From Paenibacillus sp. SY21-1 (GTDB taxonomy: Bacteria > Bacillota > Bacilli > Paenibacillales > Paenibacillaceae): a DNA stretch of 64,000 nt. Under the pieces are notes generated by a model. That model ran no database searches and was not told where the DNA came from. It was given only the letters and a program-made list of their open reading frames with translations. This document shows, one piece after another, positions 16,291-23,901 of the stretch. Location of the stretch: contig NZ_STGF01000036.1 in assembly GCF_005222705.1 (NCBI RefSeq), forward strand, positions 1 through 64,000, in the 5' to 3' direction. The position numbers and the translations under genes were made by a program. Each line of letters starts with the position of its first letter. Within the stretch, counting starts at the first letter, position 1.

Positions 16291-17559
16291 TTAGATTAGC
16301 AAATTAAACAGGACAGGGTCCTTGTTCAGCTCGAGGAACTGGAAGCCCTTGCGGCTCATCCGCTCGACAAGCGGCTCGTAATCCGCGCGGTGCTTGAGCT
16401 CGATGCCCACAAGCGCGGGACCGTTATCTTTGTTCGATTTTTTCGTATATTCAAATCGGGTGATATCGTCATTGGGCCCCAGCACCTGATCAAGAAATTC
16501 GCGCAGGGCGCCGGCGCGTTGGGGGAAGCTGACCATAAAGTAATGTTTGTACCCTTCATAAATCAGGGAACGCTCTTTAATCTCCTGCATCCGGTCAACG
16601 TCATTGTTTCCGCCGCTGACGACACAGATGACGGTTTTGCCCTTGATCCGGTCGCGGCATGCGTCCAGCGCCGCAATGGCAAGCGCGCCGGCCGGCTCGG
16701 CTACAATCGCGTTTTCGTTGTACAGGTCAAGCATCGTAGTGCATACCTTTCCCTCGGGAACGGCGATAACGTCGTCGAGCAATTCGCGGCACAGCTCGAA
16801 GGTCAGATCACCGACCCGTTTGACGGCCGCGCCATCCACGAACTTGTCGATCTGTTCTAACGGCGTCACCTGTCCGGCGTCGATCGAGGCGCGCAGCGAT
16901 TGAGCCCCTTCGGGCTCGACGCCGATTACCTGCGTGGAGGGAGAAACGGTTTTGACATAGGAGGATACGCCTGCCGCCAAGCCGCCGCCGCCAACAGTGA
17001 CGAATACGAAATCGGGCGACGTCTCCGACGCCTCCATCAGCTCCTGGCCGATGGTTCCGTTGCCGGCGATGATTTTGCGATCGTCGAACGGATGGACAAA
17101 TGCCATGCCGCTGCGCTGGCTTTCCGACACCGCTTCAAAATAGGCGTCGTCAAACGTATCGCCGGTCAATACAATTTCAACCTGATCGCCGCCAAAAAAG
17201 GCGACCTGGGACACCTTTTGCCGCGGCGTTGTGCTTGGCATATAGATTTTGCCCGGTATGCCGAGCTTATGGCAGGAATAGGCGACTCCTTGAGCATGAT
17301 TGCCTGCGCTGGCGCAGATAACCCCTTTAGCCAGCGTTTCCGGAGCGAGCGATCTTATGAGATGGTAGGCTCCGCGTATTTTGAAGGAGCGGACAATTTG
17401 CAGGTCCTCCCGTTTAAGCAGTACATGACAGCCATAGCGTTCGGACAGCACCCGATTATGCTGAAGCGGCGTCCGCGAAATAATTTCCTTGAGATGCATT
17501 TGAGCTTGTACGATTTCCTCCAGGCCGATTCTCTCCGGCGGCGTGCTTGTTTGCGACAT
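16291..17559 (-). CDS. ilvA: Threonine deaminase (threonine ammonia-lyase)
   Basis: A PLP enzyme that deaminates threonine to 2-oxobutanoate, the first step of isoleucine synthesis. The 422-residue length matches Bacillus IlvA. The PLP lysine is Lys60 in VRSFKIRGAY; the phosphate loop is VGGGGLAAGVSS. The C-terminal ~90 residues (HYFMVSFPQRAGALREFLDQV...) form a single ACT-like regulatory domain, the short type. Start ATG 17559 is chosen because AAGGGTGG precedes it at proper distance. It stands alone, away from other ilv genes, behind an extended -10 promoter. Confidence 0.95.
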   Translation of the reverse strand: MSQTSTPPERIGLEEIVQAQMHLKEIISRTPLQHNRVLSERYGCHVLLKREDLQIVRSFKIRGAYHLIRSLAPETLAKGVICASAGNHAQGVAYSCHKLGIPGKIYMPSTTPRQKVSQVAFFGGDQVEIVLTGDTFDDAYFEAVSESQRSGMAFVHPFDDRKIIAGNGTIGQELMEASETSPDFVFVTVGGGGLAAGVSSYVKTVSPSTQVIGVEPEGAQSLRASIDAGQVTPLEQIDKFVDGAAVKRVGDLTFELCRELLDDVIAVPEGKVCTTMLDLYNENAIVAEPAGALAIAALDACRDRIKGKTVICVVSGGNNDVDRMQEIKERSLIYEGYKHYFMVSFPQRAGALREFLDQVLGPNDDITRFEYTKKSNKDNGPALVGIELKHRADYEPLVERMSRKGFQFLELNKDPVLFNLLI

Positions 17560-17596
17560 GGGAACTATCCACCCTTTCTTCCACAAATATTGCTAC

Positions 17597-17605
17597 ATTA
17601 TAGCA
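17597..17605 (-). promoter_or_regulatory. Extended -10 promoter for ilvA
   Basis: On the minus strand TGC-TATAAT lies about 38 bases before the start codon. It is a perfect -10 with the TGn extension and no clear -35. Confidence 0.5.
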
Positions 17606-17668
17606 CTATCCGACGTGTTGGGCGATAGCTTAAAATGATGCCTATTGACGGCGCATGGCGACCTGCTT

Positions 17669-18565
17669 TCAATCCGTTAAGGCGGAAAGCGGGGTGCGGC
17701 TCAGGAAGAGCGTCGAGTTAATGACGAGCTCGCCGTCCGGCCGAGTGCGGCATAGAATTCTCCAGCCGTGCCTGCTTAGCTCCGTTTCCCTGATCGATTC
17801 ATACATCACTTGCTTTATGCCTTCTGCCGTACGAACGGCCACAAGCGGATCAGGGGAAGTATGGGCGATTTGCTCCAGCACCGCTTGTTTATTTTGAACG
17901 AGGCTCGCGACGAACACCCGGGTATAGGGACTGTAGTCGAACTCCGCGCCATCGGCCCAAATGACGCTAATCTTCGTCTGCAAGCCCGTTTTCTCCAGGA
18001 AACAACGGGATGCCTCGCATGCCGCCGAATCAATATCCAAGCAAATGACCTCTACATCGCAGAGCAGATGAATAAGCAGCGGACTTAGCGGCATCGGGCC
18101 GCTGCCTACGAATACAGTTGGCGACTTTTCCAGCCGTTCAGCCTGTCCGGCAAACTGCCTAAGCGCAGACAGCTCCTCGCTTACCAGTGCCGTATAGACG
18201 TCCCAGTAGGGAAGTTTGGCGATTCGATTCAGCAAGGAGCCGTCATCGCTTTCGCACATAAGTCTGGAGTCGGCAAGCTCGACTTGAAATTCGGCTTTGG
18301 ACAGCTTCTCCCGCAGCTTGTGCAGGTTCATGGCGATATAATCATTGCCTAGAACAGCCCGTATTTCCTCAGGCGAGTAGGGGGAGCGCAAATGCTGAGA
18401 TAGGCGCCCGATCATGGACGTCACCCGACGGTTCGCGGGGGAAAGATCGGTCTCCTGTTGAAGAAGCTCGTTAGCTTCACGAATAAATGCGATAAAGTCA
18501 TCCACCTTGCGAATGCTTGGCGTGATGCCCGTATGTATAAGATTAGCGGCCAAAAATCGCTCCAT
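17669..18565 (-). CDS. Nicotianamine-synthase-like protein (CntL-type metallophore enzyme)
   Basis: A SAM-dependent aminobutyrate transferase-like protein of 298 residues. The Rossmann motif FVGSGPMPLSPLLIHLL is the signature of nicotianamine synthases and bacterial CntL enzymes of opine metallophores (staphylopine, pseudopaline, bacillopaline). It is followed by VICLDIDSAACEASRCFL (acidic SAM-ribose residue) and VIWADGAEF. The N-terminal ~150 residues are helical as in the family. Start ATG 18565 follows AAGGAGG; longer frames lack a site. A Fur box lies 90 bp upstream, between it and the divergent AraC/siderophore-binding gene. No opine dehydrogenase (CntM) or histidine racemase (CntK) gene is in the window, so the product may be completed elsewhere or be nicotianamine-like. 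Confidence 0.8.
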   Translation of the reverse strand: MERFLAANLIHTGITPSIRKVDDFIAFIREANELLQQETDLSPANRRVTSMIGRLSQHLRSPYSPEEIRAVLGNDYIAMNLHKLREKLSKAEFQVELADSRLMCESDDGSLLNRIAKLPYWDVYTALVSEELSALRQFAGQAERLEKSPTVFVGSGPMPLSPLLIHLLCDVEVICLDIDSAACEASRCFLEKTGLQTKISVIWADGAEFDYSPYTRVFVASLVQNKQAVLEQIAHTSPDPLVAVRTAEGIKQVMYESIRETELSRHGWRILCRTRPDGELVINSTLFLSRTPLSALTD

Positions 18566-18654
18566 GTATTCCATTCCTCCTTCAATCTGCTTCCGTAAGC
18601 CTTCTACAACTATATTCGGATCATTAAAAATATAGACGAAAGCGGTTATTGATA

Positions 18655-18669
18655 TGAGAATCGTTATCA
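18655..18669. promoter_or_regulatory. Fur box in the divergent promoter region
   Basis: TGAGAATCGTTATCA matches the 7-1-7 consensus TGATAATNATTATCA at 12 of 14 fixed positions. The next bases (ATTATAATGAG) extend the pattern. It can control both the CntL-like gene and the AraC/lipoprotein gene. Confidence 0.75.
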
Positions 18670-18716
18670 ATTATAATGAGTGCTACATCTTTGCCATGCC
18701 CGTTCAGGAGGATCGC

Positions 18717-20621
18717 ATGAATTATCAAAGCCTTATACAGCAATGGCTCCATTCATCCTTTCACTTATTCGATATCCGCCATTTTCAGCTGTTTCCGGGG
18801 GAAGCTATGCCGTCCTACGCCCTTCCGGCGAACGCTTTTGTCCTGCTGTGCAGGGGAGAAGGAACGGCTCTTCTTAACGGCCGCGCTTTCGCTCTGTCGC
18901 GCAGCTATCTGCTGCACGGGGGCAAAGGCCTTCACTTGCAAATGGACAGCGCGGAGCAGATGGAATTTTATTTGATTTTATATAAAAGCTCTGCAAAATC
19001 CCCCGTCAGCCAGGTTACCGAAGCCGAGCCTGCAATGGACGAGACTTTTGCCGCCCCGCTAGGCTTTGTCCCGGAATTTCCGGTGCTGCTGCATCAGCAT
19101 GCGCGGGAGATGTATGATGCCTGGCTGAACGGCGGTGACTTGTCCCGGTTTAAAACAAAAACGATCTTCTATCTATTTATGCACGAGGTGCTAAGGCAAC
19201 TGGACAACCCATCCTTTGAAGCCGAAAAGCCGGACATGGTAGATCAGGCGATCCGGTACATTGAGGAGCATCTGACCGAGGCGCTCACTCTGGACGGCAT
19301 TGCCAAGGCGTTCAGCTACAACATTCAATATCTATCCAAAAAGTTCAAGGCGCGCACCGGTCGCAGTCCGATCGATTACCTTATTCATCTTCGCATGGAG
19401 AAGGCTGCCCGCTTGCTCGTGGAAACGGATGAACCGATCCAGCAGATCGCCGAAAGCGTCGGCTACAGCGATCTGTTTTATTTTATTAAAAGATTCAAAA
19501 AGCACTCCGGTCTGGTGCCCGGACAATACCGCAAGCAGGCCATGGAGCCGCAATTACCGGATGTTCCATCAAAAAGACTCAAATCGTCCATATGGAGCCC
19601 TTCCTCGCTCCTATATACTAAAGCTCGTACCGCAAGCAGCGGATACCGAGCGAAGAAGGGTGATTATCACGTGTCAAAAGAAACCAAAACACCATTTGCC
19701 GCAGCTCTCATGCTGTGCATGATGATTCTAATCAGCGCCTGCGGCGCGGAAGCGCCGTCGTCCGCAACCGTCCAGCGCGTGCAATACGAGCATGCCATGG
19801 GCACAACGGAAGTGACCGGCATTCCGGAGAAAATCGCCGCTGCCGATTATCGTATTCTGGATACTTTATACGCGCTTGGCGTACAGCCGTATGCGACCAC
19901 TACTTACGGCGGATCGACGGAGCTGCCCTATTTGGAGAAAGACATTCAGAATGCGTCGATTAAGGCTCTGGGCGATAAAATCAATCTCGAAGCGGCTGTC
20001 GAAACCGAGCCGGATCTGATTATCGCCCGCCACATCGAGCCGTCGGTCTACGAGCAATTAAGCAAAGTGGCTCCTGTGCTTGTGTTCCGCGGAGACGGCG
20101 ATTGGCGCGAGGAGCTTCAGGAAATCGGCAGCGCCGTAGGCAAGGAAGCGGAGGCCGAAGCTTGGCTGGAGCAATACGATCAGAAAGCGGCTGAAATAAA
20201 AGAGAAAATCGCGGCACATGTAGGTCCGGATGAAACCTTCTTGTTCTTGCGGCTGCAAAAGGATGTGCAGGCTGCCAGTCCGCAGGTTCATTTGGCTGCG
20301 ACGCTCACCGAGGATTTGGGCCTGTCTTATGTCTCGCAGTTGGAAGGCCAGGGAGACAGCTATACGCCGTTATCGCTGGAGGTACTGCCCGAGCTGAATC
20401 CGGATCATATTTTTATGACAGTGGGCAAATCAACGGTTACTCATGACGAGGACGCCGAGAAGCTGCTGGCAGAAATCAAGGAATCGGCAGTGTGGAGCAA
20501 TTTGAAGGCTGTTCAATCGGACAATGTGCACATTATGCCCCAATGGGTATTCGGGGACTACCCGAATATAAAAAACAAATCGCTGGATCTTGTAGAAGCC
20601 GCGCTCGTAAAAGCGCAATAG
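18717..20621 (+). CDS. AraC-type regulator read through into a siderophore-binding lipoprotein
   Basis: One open frame of 634 residues. Residues 1-~300 are an AraC regulator: a cupin-like N-terminus and two helix-turn-helix motifs (LDGIAKAFSYNIQYLSKKFK and IAESVGYSDLFYFIKRFKKH, ending GLVPGQYRKQ). Residues ~345-634 are an iron-siderophore periplasmic-binding domain (ADYRILDTLYALGVQP, PDLIIARHI, LNPDHIFMTVG). The Bacillus regulator Btr also fuses these two parts, but here an intact signal peptide and lipobox (LMLCMMILISAC, Cys342) lie between them. A GTG at 19671 with AAGAAGGG upstream could start the lipoprotein separately. The start at 18717 follows AGGAGG, and the Fur box is just upstream. 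It may be two proteins, or a fusion made by loss of a stop codon. Confidence 0.8.
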   Translation: MNYQSLIQQWLHSSFHLFDIRHFQLFPGEAMPSYALPANAFVLLCRGEGTALLNGRAFALSRSYLLHGGKGLHLQMDSAEQMEFYLILYKSSAKSPVSQVTEAEPAMDETFAAPLGFVPEFPVLLHQHAREMYDAWLNGGDLSRFKTKTIFYLFMHEVLRQLDNPSFEAEKPDMVDQAIRYIEEHLTEALTLDGIAKAFSYNIQYLSKKFKARTGRSPIDYLIHLRMEKAARLLVETDEPIQQIAESVGYSDLFYFIKRFKKHSGLVPGQYRKQAMEPQLPDVPSKRLKSSIWSPSSLLYTKARTASSGYRAKKGDYHVSKETKTPFAAALMLCMMILISACGAEAPSSATVQRVQYEHAMGTTEVTGIPEKIAAADYRILDTLYALGVQPYATTTYGGSTELPYLEKDIQNASIKALGDKINLEAAVETEPDLIIARHIEPSVYEQLSKVAPVLVFRGDGDWREELQEIGSAVGKEAEAEAWLEQYDQKAAEIKEKIAAHVGPDETFLFLRLQKDVQAASPQVHLAATLTEDLGLSYVSQLEGQGDSYTPLSLEVLPELNPDHIFMTVGKSTVTHDEDAEKLLAEIKESAVWSNLKAVQSDNVHIMPQWVFGDYPNIKNKSLDLVEAALVKAQ

Positions 20622-20627
20622 TGCAGG

Positions 20628-20663
20628 CAACGCCCCTCTTCCGCCTCTGGAAGAGGGGCGTTG
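20628..20663 (+). terminator. Strong hairpin terminator
   Basis: A perfect 15-bp stem (20628-20642 with 20649-20663) starts 7 bp after the stop. The T run is weak (CGCTTTG), but the stem is very stable. Confidence 0.7.
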
Positions 20664-20745
20664 CGCTTTGGGCGACGGGAGAAGGGGCTTTGAACCGGAG
20701 GAGAATAGGGATTAGAATAGAATAAACGGCCAGGGAGGGGAAGCT

Positions 20746-21342
20746 GTGAAAAAGGCGATGCGCAGGTTTTTTATAACGCTGGTTGTGCTTCTAGTTCTGC
20801 TAGGAGGCGCGGGATGGTGGCTCAGGAGCTATATCGCTCCCGCTGAGCAGCTGGACATGTCCTATACGCCGATTAGCTTGAAGGAGAAGGCGTGGGAGAT
20901 TATCAAAAATAGGAAGACGGAGCTTGTGCTGAGCGAAGCTGACGTCAATTTTCTGATTAAATCGGCCATGGCGTTCCAGTTGTCCGACGGCGAGGCCGCA
21001 GCGGGCCGCGAAGGCTTGTGGCTCGACCAGGATTTGCGACTGGACGGCGCGGCGTTCCAGCTGGAGCAGGACATGCTGCTGGCGCGAATGAACGTAACCT
21101 GGAAGGACTATATCCCGGCGGAGCTCAATGCCTCGTACAGGCTGGAATGGCAGCAGAACCGGATTGCGCTTCGTCCCCAGTCGCTGGCGCTCAAGGGCAT
21201 TGCCCTGCCGACCGGTTTGCTGGAAACGGTTTTGCTGCCGTTGGAGCTTCCCGAGCAGGACTACGTGTCCATCAGCGACATTACGTTTGAGCCCGACCAG
21301 ATTCGCATTCTGTTCAAAATCGACCTCAAGCTGCCTTTCTAG
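20746..21342 (+). CDS. YpmS-like (DUF2140) membrane-anchored protein
   Basis: A 198-residue protein of unknown function resembling the Bacillus YpmS family. An N-terminal basic stretch and one hydrophobic helix (FFITLVVLLVLLGGAGWWL) anchor it with the rest outside. The conserved beta-rich body begins after YTPISLKEKAWEIIKNRKTELVLSEADVNFLIKSAM, the family's hallmark region. It ends in hydrophobic beta strands (ITFEPDQIRILFKIDLKLPF). The GTG start at 20746 follows GGGAGGGGAAGCT. It stands as a single gene. A lipid- or envelope-related role is guessed from the fold only. Confidence 0.7.
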   Translation: MKKAMRRFFITLVVLLVLLGGAGWWLRSYIAPAEQLDMSYTPISLKEKAWEIIKNRKTELVLSEADVNFLIKSAMAFQLSDGEAAAGREGLWLDQDLRLDGAAFQLEQDMLLARMNVTWKDYIPAELNASYRLEWQQNRIALRPQSLALKGIALPTGLLETVLLPLELPEQDYVSISDITFEPDQIRILFKIDLKLPF

Positions 21343-21412
21343 TCCAAGCTGTCGAGACGTTTACGAGGTTCAATCCATTGTTTCACGCACATTATAAACA
21401 GGAGGGCTTCAT

Positions 21413-22171
21413 ATGGATATTCAAGTAATCAAGCCGGAGGATCAGGGCATTGGCGAGTTTGACGGAGGGAACATCAAGGAGCAGAAGCCGATCGGATTTC
21501 CAGGCGAGGGCTCGCGGATTCGCCGTCTTGGGCCTCTGTTCTATTGGGCTTGGGCGACGACGCAGGGAGCGGGCAGCATTGGCATGCATCCGCATCAGGG
21601 CTTCGAGATTCTGACGTACGTCATCGGGGGCAACGCTCACCACAAGGATACGCTTGGCTCCAACAGCGTAGTGGGAGCGGGCGGGGTACAGCTCATACAA
21701 GCAGGCTCAGGCGTCTCGCATGCGGAATCCATGCATGAGCCAAGCGAGCTGTTTCAGATTTGGCTGGAGCCTCATCTCAGCAAGGCGTTGCAGCGGCATC
21801 CCGCCTACTATCCATACGAGGCAGAGCAATTCCCGCTTGCAGAGGCCGACGGCGTTCGGATCAAGACGATTATCGGCGAAGGAGCACCCGTTCAGGTCGT
21901 TGCTGACGCAGCTATGCAGGATGTCACCCTGGATGCGGGAGCGTCATATCGCTATTCGCTTGCAAGCGGGCGGGTGCTTGCGGGACTTGCCATCCGCGGG
22001 AACGGAGCGGTGGCGGAGCAGCCTGTTCAGCATAAAGACTTTGTGGTAGTTCATGCAGCTCAGGATCGGACGGAGGAGGTTGTCATTCAAGCAGGCGTAG
22101 AACCGCTTCGCCTGTTCCTGATCGACGTGCCCGCCCAAGTGAGCTACACCCTGTATAACAAAAGAGCCTGA
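21413..22171 (+). CDS. Pirin family protein
   Basis: A bicupin protein of 252 residues. The iron-binding residues of the N-terminal cupin are present: MHPHQGFEILTYVIGG (two His), a later His in NAHHKD, and VQLIQAGSGVSHAE (His and Glu). The family includes quercetin 2,3-dioxygenases and proteins of unknown role. The C-terminal cupin (LAGLAIRGNGAVAEQ...) lacks the His set, as usual. The start follows AGGAGGGCTTCAT. It lies just upstream of a Fur-controlled operon but has its own terminator, so no functional link is shown. Confidence 0.9.
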   Translation: MDIQVIKPEDQGIGEFDGGNIKEQKPIGFPGEGSRIRRLGPLFYWAWATTQGAGSIGMHPHQGFEILTYVIGGNAHHKDTLGSNSVVGAGGVQLIQAGSGVSHAESMHEPSELFQIWLEPHLSKALQRHPAYYPYEAEQFPLAEADGVRIKTIIGEGAPVQVVADAAMQDVTLDAGASYRYSLASGRVLAGLAIRGNGAVAEQPVQHKDFVVVHAAQDRTEEVVIQAGVEPLRLFLIDVPAQVSYTLYNKRA

Positions 22172-22227
22172 GGTTAGGCCAAGCATCCCAATAGGCCGTT
22201 TCCCGCCACATTCCTTGCTAGTGAATG

Positions 22228-22272
22228 CCAACCGTTTGTTTCCAATCAAAGGGAACAAACGGTTGACTTTTA
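22228..22272 (+). terminator. Terminator after the pirin gene
   Basis: CAACCGTTTGTTTCC pairs with GGGAACAAACGGTTG (one G-T pair) with a 7-base loop, followed by ACTTTTATATT. Confidence 0.75.
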
Positions 22273-22275
22273 TAT

Positions 22276-22290
22276 TGAGAATGGTTATCA
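22276..22290. promoter_or_regulatory. Fur box 1 of the flavodoxin operon
   Basis: TGAGAATGGTTATCA matches 12 of 14 fixed positions of the 7-1-7 consensus. It sits 12 bases before a perfect copy. Confidence 0.75.
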
Positions 22291-22302
22291 TATATACGAA
22301 AG

Positions 22303-22317
22303 TGATAATCATTATCA
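22303..22317. promoter_or_regulatory. Fur box 2 (perfect) of the flavodoxin operon
   Basis: TGATAATCATTATCA is an exact match to the Bacillus Fur 7-1-7 palindrome. With box 1 it forms a tandem operator about 95-120 bp before the first gene of the operon. Confidence 0.88.
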
Positions 22318-22410
22318 TAAAAGGGAAAGAGGCTGGCATTCGCAGCCCACACATACAACGATGCTGCCTGGCAGCAATTATACAAGCTTGTTAAGGCGGG
22401 AGGGACTGAC

Positions 22411-22566
22411 TTGGGTTTACTGTATGAAATGGTCGTCAAGAAACGCAAAGCAGCACAGCTGGTGAAGGAAGCGGGCTTATGGAAGAAAACGGCCGACCAT
22501 CGTCCGGAGCGCAAGCTTGCTGCAGCCAGAGCCATGACCGCGGCCCCATCTTATTCGAAAATATAA
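22411..22566 (+). CDS. Small basic protein under Fur control (51 residues)
   Basis: A 51-residue reading frame with a TTG start at 22411 behind GGGAGGGACTGAC, ending 15 bp before the next gene. The sequence (LGLLYEMVVKKRKAAQLVK..., ...PSYSKI) is rich in Lys/Arg and Ala, helical and without Cys. It is the first frame after the tandem Fur boxes. Its size and charge recall the Fur-regulated basic proteins FbpA/FbpB of Bacillus subtilis, which work with an iron-sparing small RNA, but I see no shared motif. The similarity is one of size, charge and regulation only. Confidence 0.5.
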   Translation: MGLLYEMVVKKRKAAQLVKEAGLWKKTADHRPERKLAAARAMTAAPSYSKI

Positions 22567-22581
22567 GGAGAACTTGAGCAT

Positions 22582-23382
22582 ATGCAAACGGAACAAAAGA
22601 AGCCCTGGAACTGGCTGCTATTCCCCTTTTCATCTGTGAAGGCAGGTCCTGATTGTTTGTACGCGGCTTCGGTAGGCCATGGCGTATACAGTCAGAATGC
22701 CGAAGGCGGATGGGAGAAGCTTGAGAAGGGTTTGCCGGATTCGGCGAATGTGAACAGGCTGCAATTGCAGCATGATTTGCTGCATGCTTGCACATCGAAC
22801 GGGCTGTATGAATGGGAGGAGAATTCCTGGCGCAACGACGGGCTTGCCATTCCATGCTATCAGTTCCGCAAAATCGGCGGAACGAGCTATGCCGCTACGG
22901 AATATGGCCTCTGGTGCAAGGTCGGGGCCAAATGGGAGCAGATTGCATGCGGAGACAAGCGCGTGTACGATTTTATCAACCTGCCGCAATATCTGATTCT
23001 TTCGCATGAGAGCGGTGTGGCGCTGTATGACCGTTTTATGGATGAATGGGCGCACTTTGAGCTTGGGGAACCGGTAACGAGCTTGTCGGTGTTCAAGGGA
23101 CATCTGGTTGGAACGAATGAAAAGGGCGAGCTGCTCATCGGCGACAAGCACGGCACATTCGAACGGATCTATTTCGGCAAGCCATTCGTTTTCTCCGTGC
23201 TTTCCATCGGAAGCGGCTTGTACGTTTGTACGGATCGGGGCTTGTTCAGGCTGACGCATGTAAAGGAGCAGATTACGCTTCTTTCCGTGAAGCTGGGCTA
23301 TCCAGTGACGGATATCGATATGCAGGACGGCCAGCTTCATATGGCAACGCTATTCCAAGGCATACAATCGATGCAATTATAG
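22582..23382 (+). CDS. Fur-operon protein with beta-propeller-like repeats, function unknown
   Basis: A 266-residue soluble protein of unknown function. It has repeated beta-strand/turn units ending in short G-L/Y motifs (CLYAASVGHGVYSQN, LLHACTSNGLYEWEEN, SYAATEYGLWCKVG, YLILSHESGVALYDR, GLYVCTDRGLFRL, LHMATLFQGIQS), about six in all, which suggests a propeller. The start follows TAAGGAG. It lies between the 51-residue gene and a flavodoxin gene in a Fur-controlled operon. In Bacillus subtilis the Fur-regulated ykuNOP operon similarly pairs flavodoxins with an uncharacterised YkuO; whether this is its counterpart needs a homology search. Confidence 0.75.
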   Translation: MQTEQKKPWNWLLFPFSSVKAGPDCLYAASVGHGVYSQNAEGGWEKLEKGLPDSANVNRLQLQHDLLHACTSNGLYEWEENSWRNDGLAIPCYQFRKIGGTSYAATEYGLWCKVGAKWEQIACGDKRVYDFINLPQYLILSHESGVALYDRFMDEWAHFELGEPVTSLSVFKGHLVGTNEKGELLIGDKHGTFERIYFGKPFVFSVLSIGSGLYVCTDRGLFRLTHVKEQITLLSVKLGYPVTDIDMQDGQLHMATLFQGIQSMQL

Positions 23383-23409
23383 GCTTGATTTATATTGGAG
23401 GGGTTTTTG

Positions 23410-23862
23410 TTGACAAAGGTATTGGTTGTATACGCAAGCATGACGGGAAATACGGAGGAAATGGCGGAGTCGATCGTCCAGGGCGTCAAGGATGCGGGCG
23501 TAGAGGTTGTCTCCAAGGAGGCTTTTGACGCCGCGCCGGAAGAGCTGAACGATTACGACGGCATCATCATCGGCGCATATACGTGGGGCGACGGCGAGCT
23601 GCCGGATGAGTTTCTCGACTTCTACGAAGGAATGGACGGCCTGGATCTGAGCGGCAAAAAAGCGGCCGTATTTGGCTCCGGCGACACGTCTTATCCGATC
23701 TACTGCGGCGCGGTCGACACGATTGAGCAGAAGCTTCGCGAGCTTGGCGCGGAAATTGTGACAGGCAGCCTGAAGTTCGAATATGACGCAACCGAGGAAG
23801 AGAAGGAGCAAGGCAAAGCGATGGGGCGCACCGTAGCGGGATTGGTCGCGGTTGCCGGTTAA
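23410..23862 (+). CDS. Short-chain flavodoxin
   Basis: An FMN electron carrier of 150 residues, likely replacing ferredoxin when iron is scarce. The phosphate-binding loop is VVYASMTGNTEEMAESI. The isoalloxazine loops are IIIGAYTWGDGELPDEF (Trp and flanking residues) and FGSGDTSYPIYCGAVD. The start is TTG 23410, behind GGAGGGG; the upstream TTG at 23395 forms part of the ribosome binding site region. The length and motifs fit YkuN/YkuP-type flavodoxins. Fur boxes upstream of the operon agree with induction by iron starvation. Confidence 0.95.
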   Translation: MTKVLVVYASMTGNTEEMAESIVQGVKDAGVEVVSKEAFDAAPEELNDYDGIIIGAYTWGDGELPDEFLDFYEGMDGLDLSGKKAAVFGSGDTSYPIYCGAVDTIEQKLRELGAEIVTGSLKFEYDATEEEKEQGKAMGRTVAGLVAVAG

Positions 23863-23901
23863 CCAGAGAGGAACGTTAGTTACAGAGAGGCGGTTGACAG
23901 G

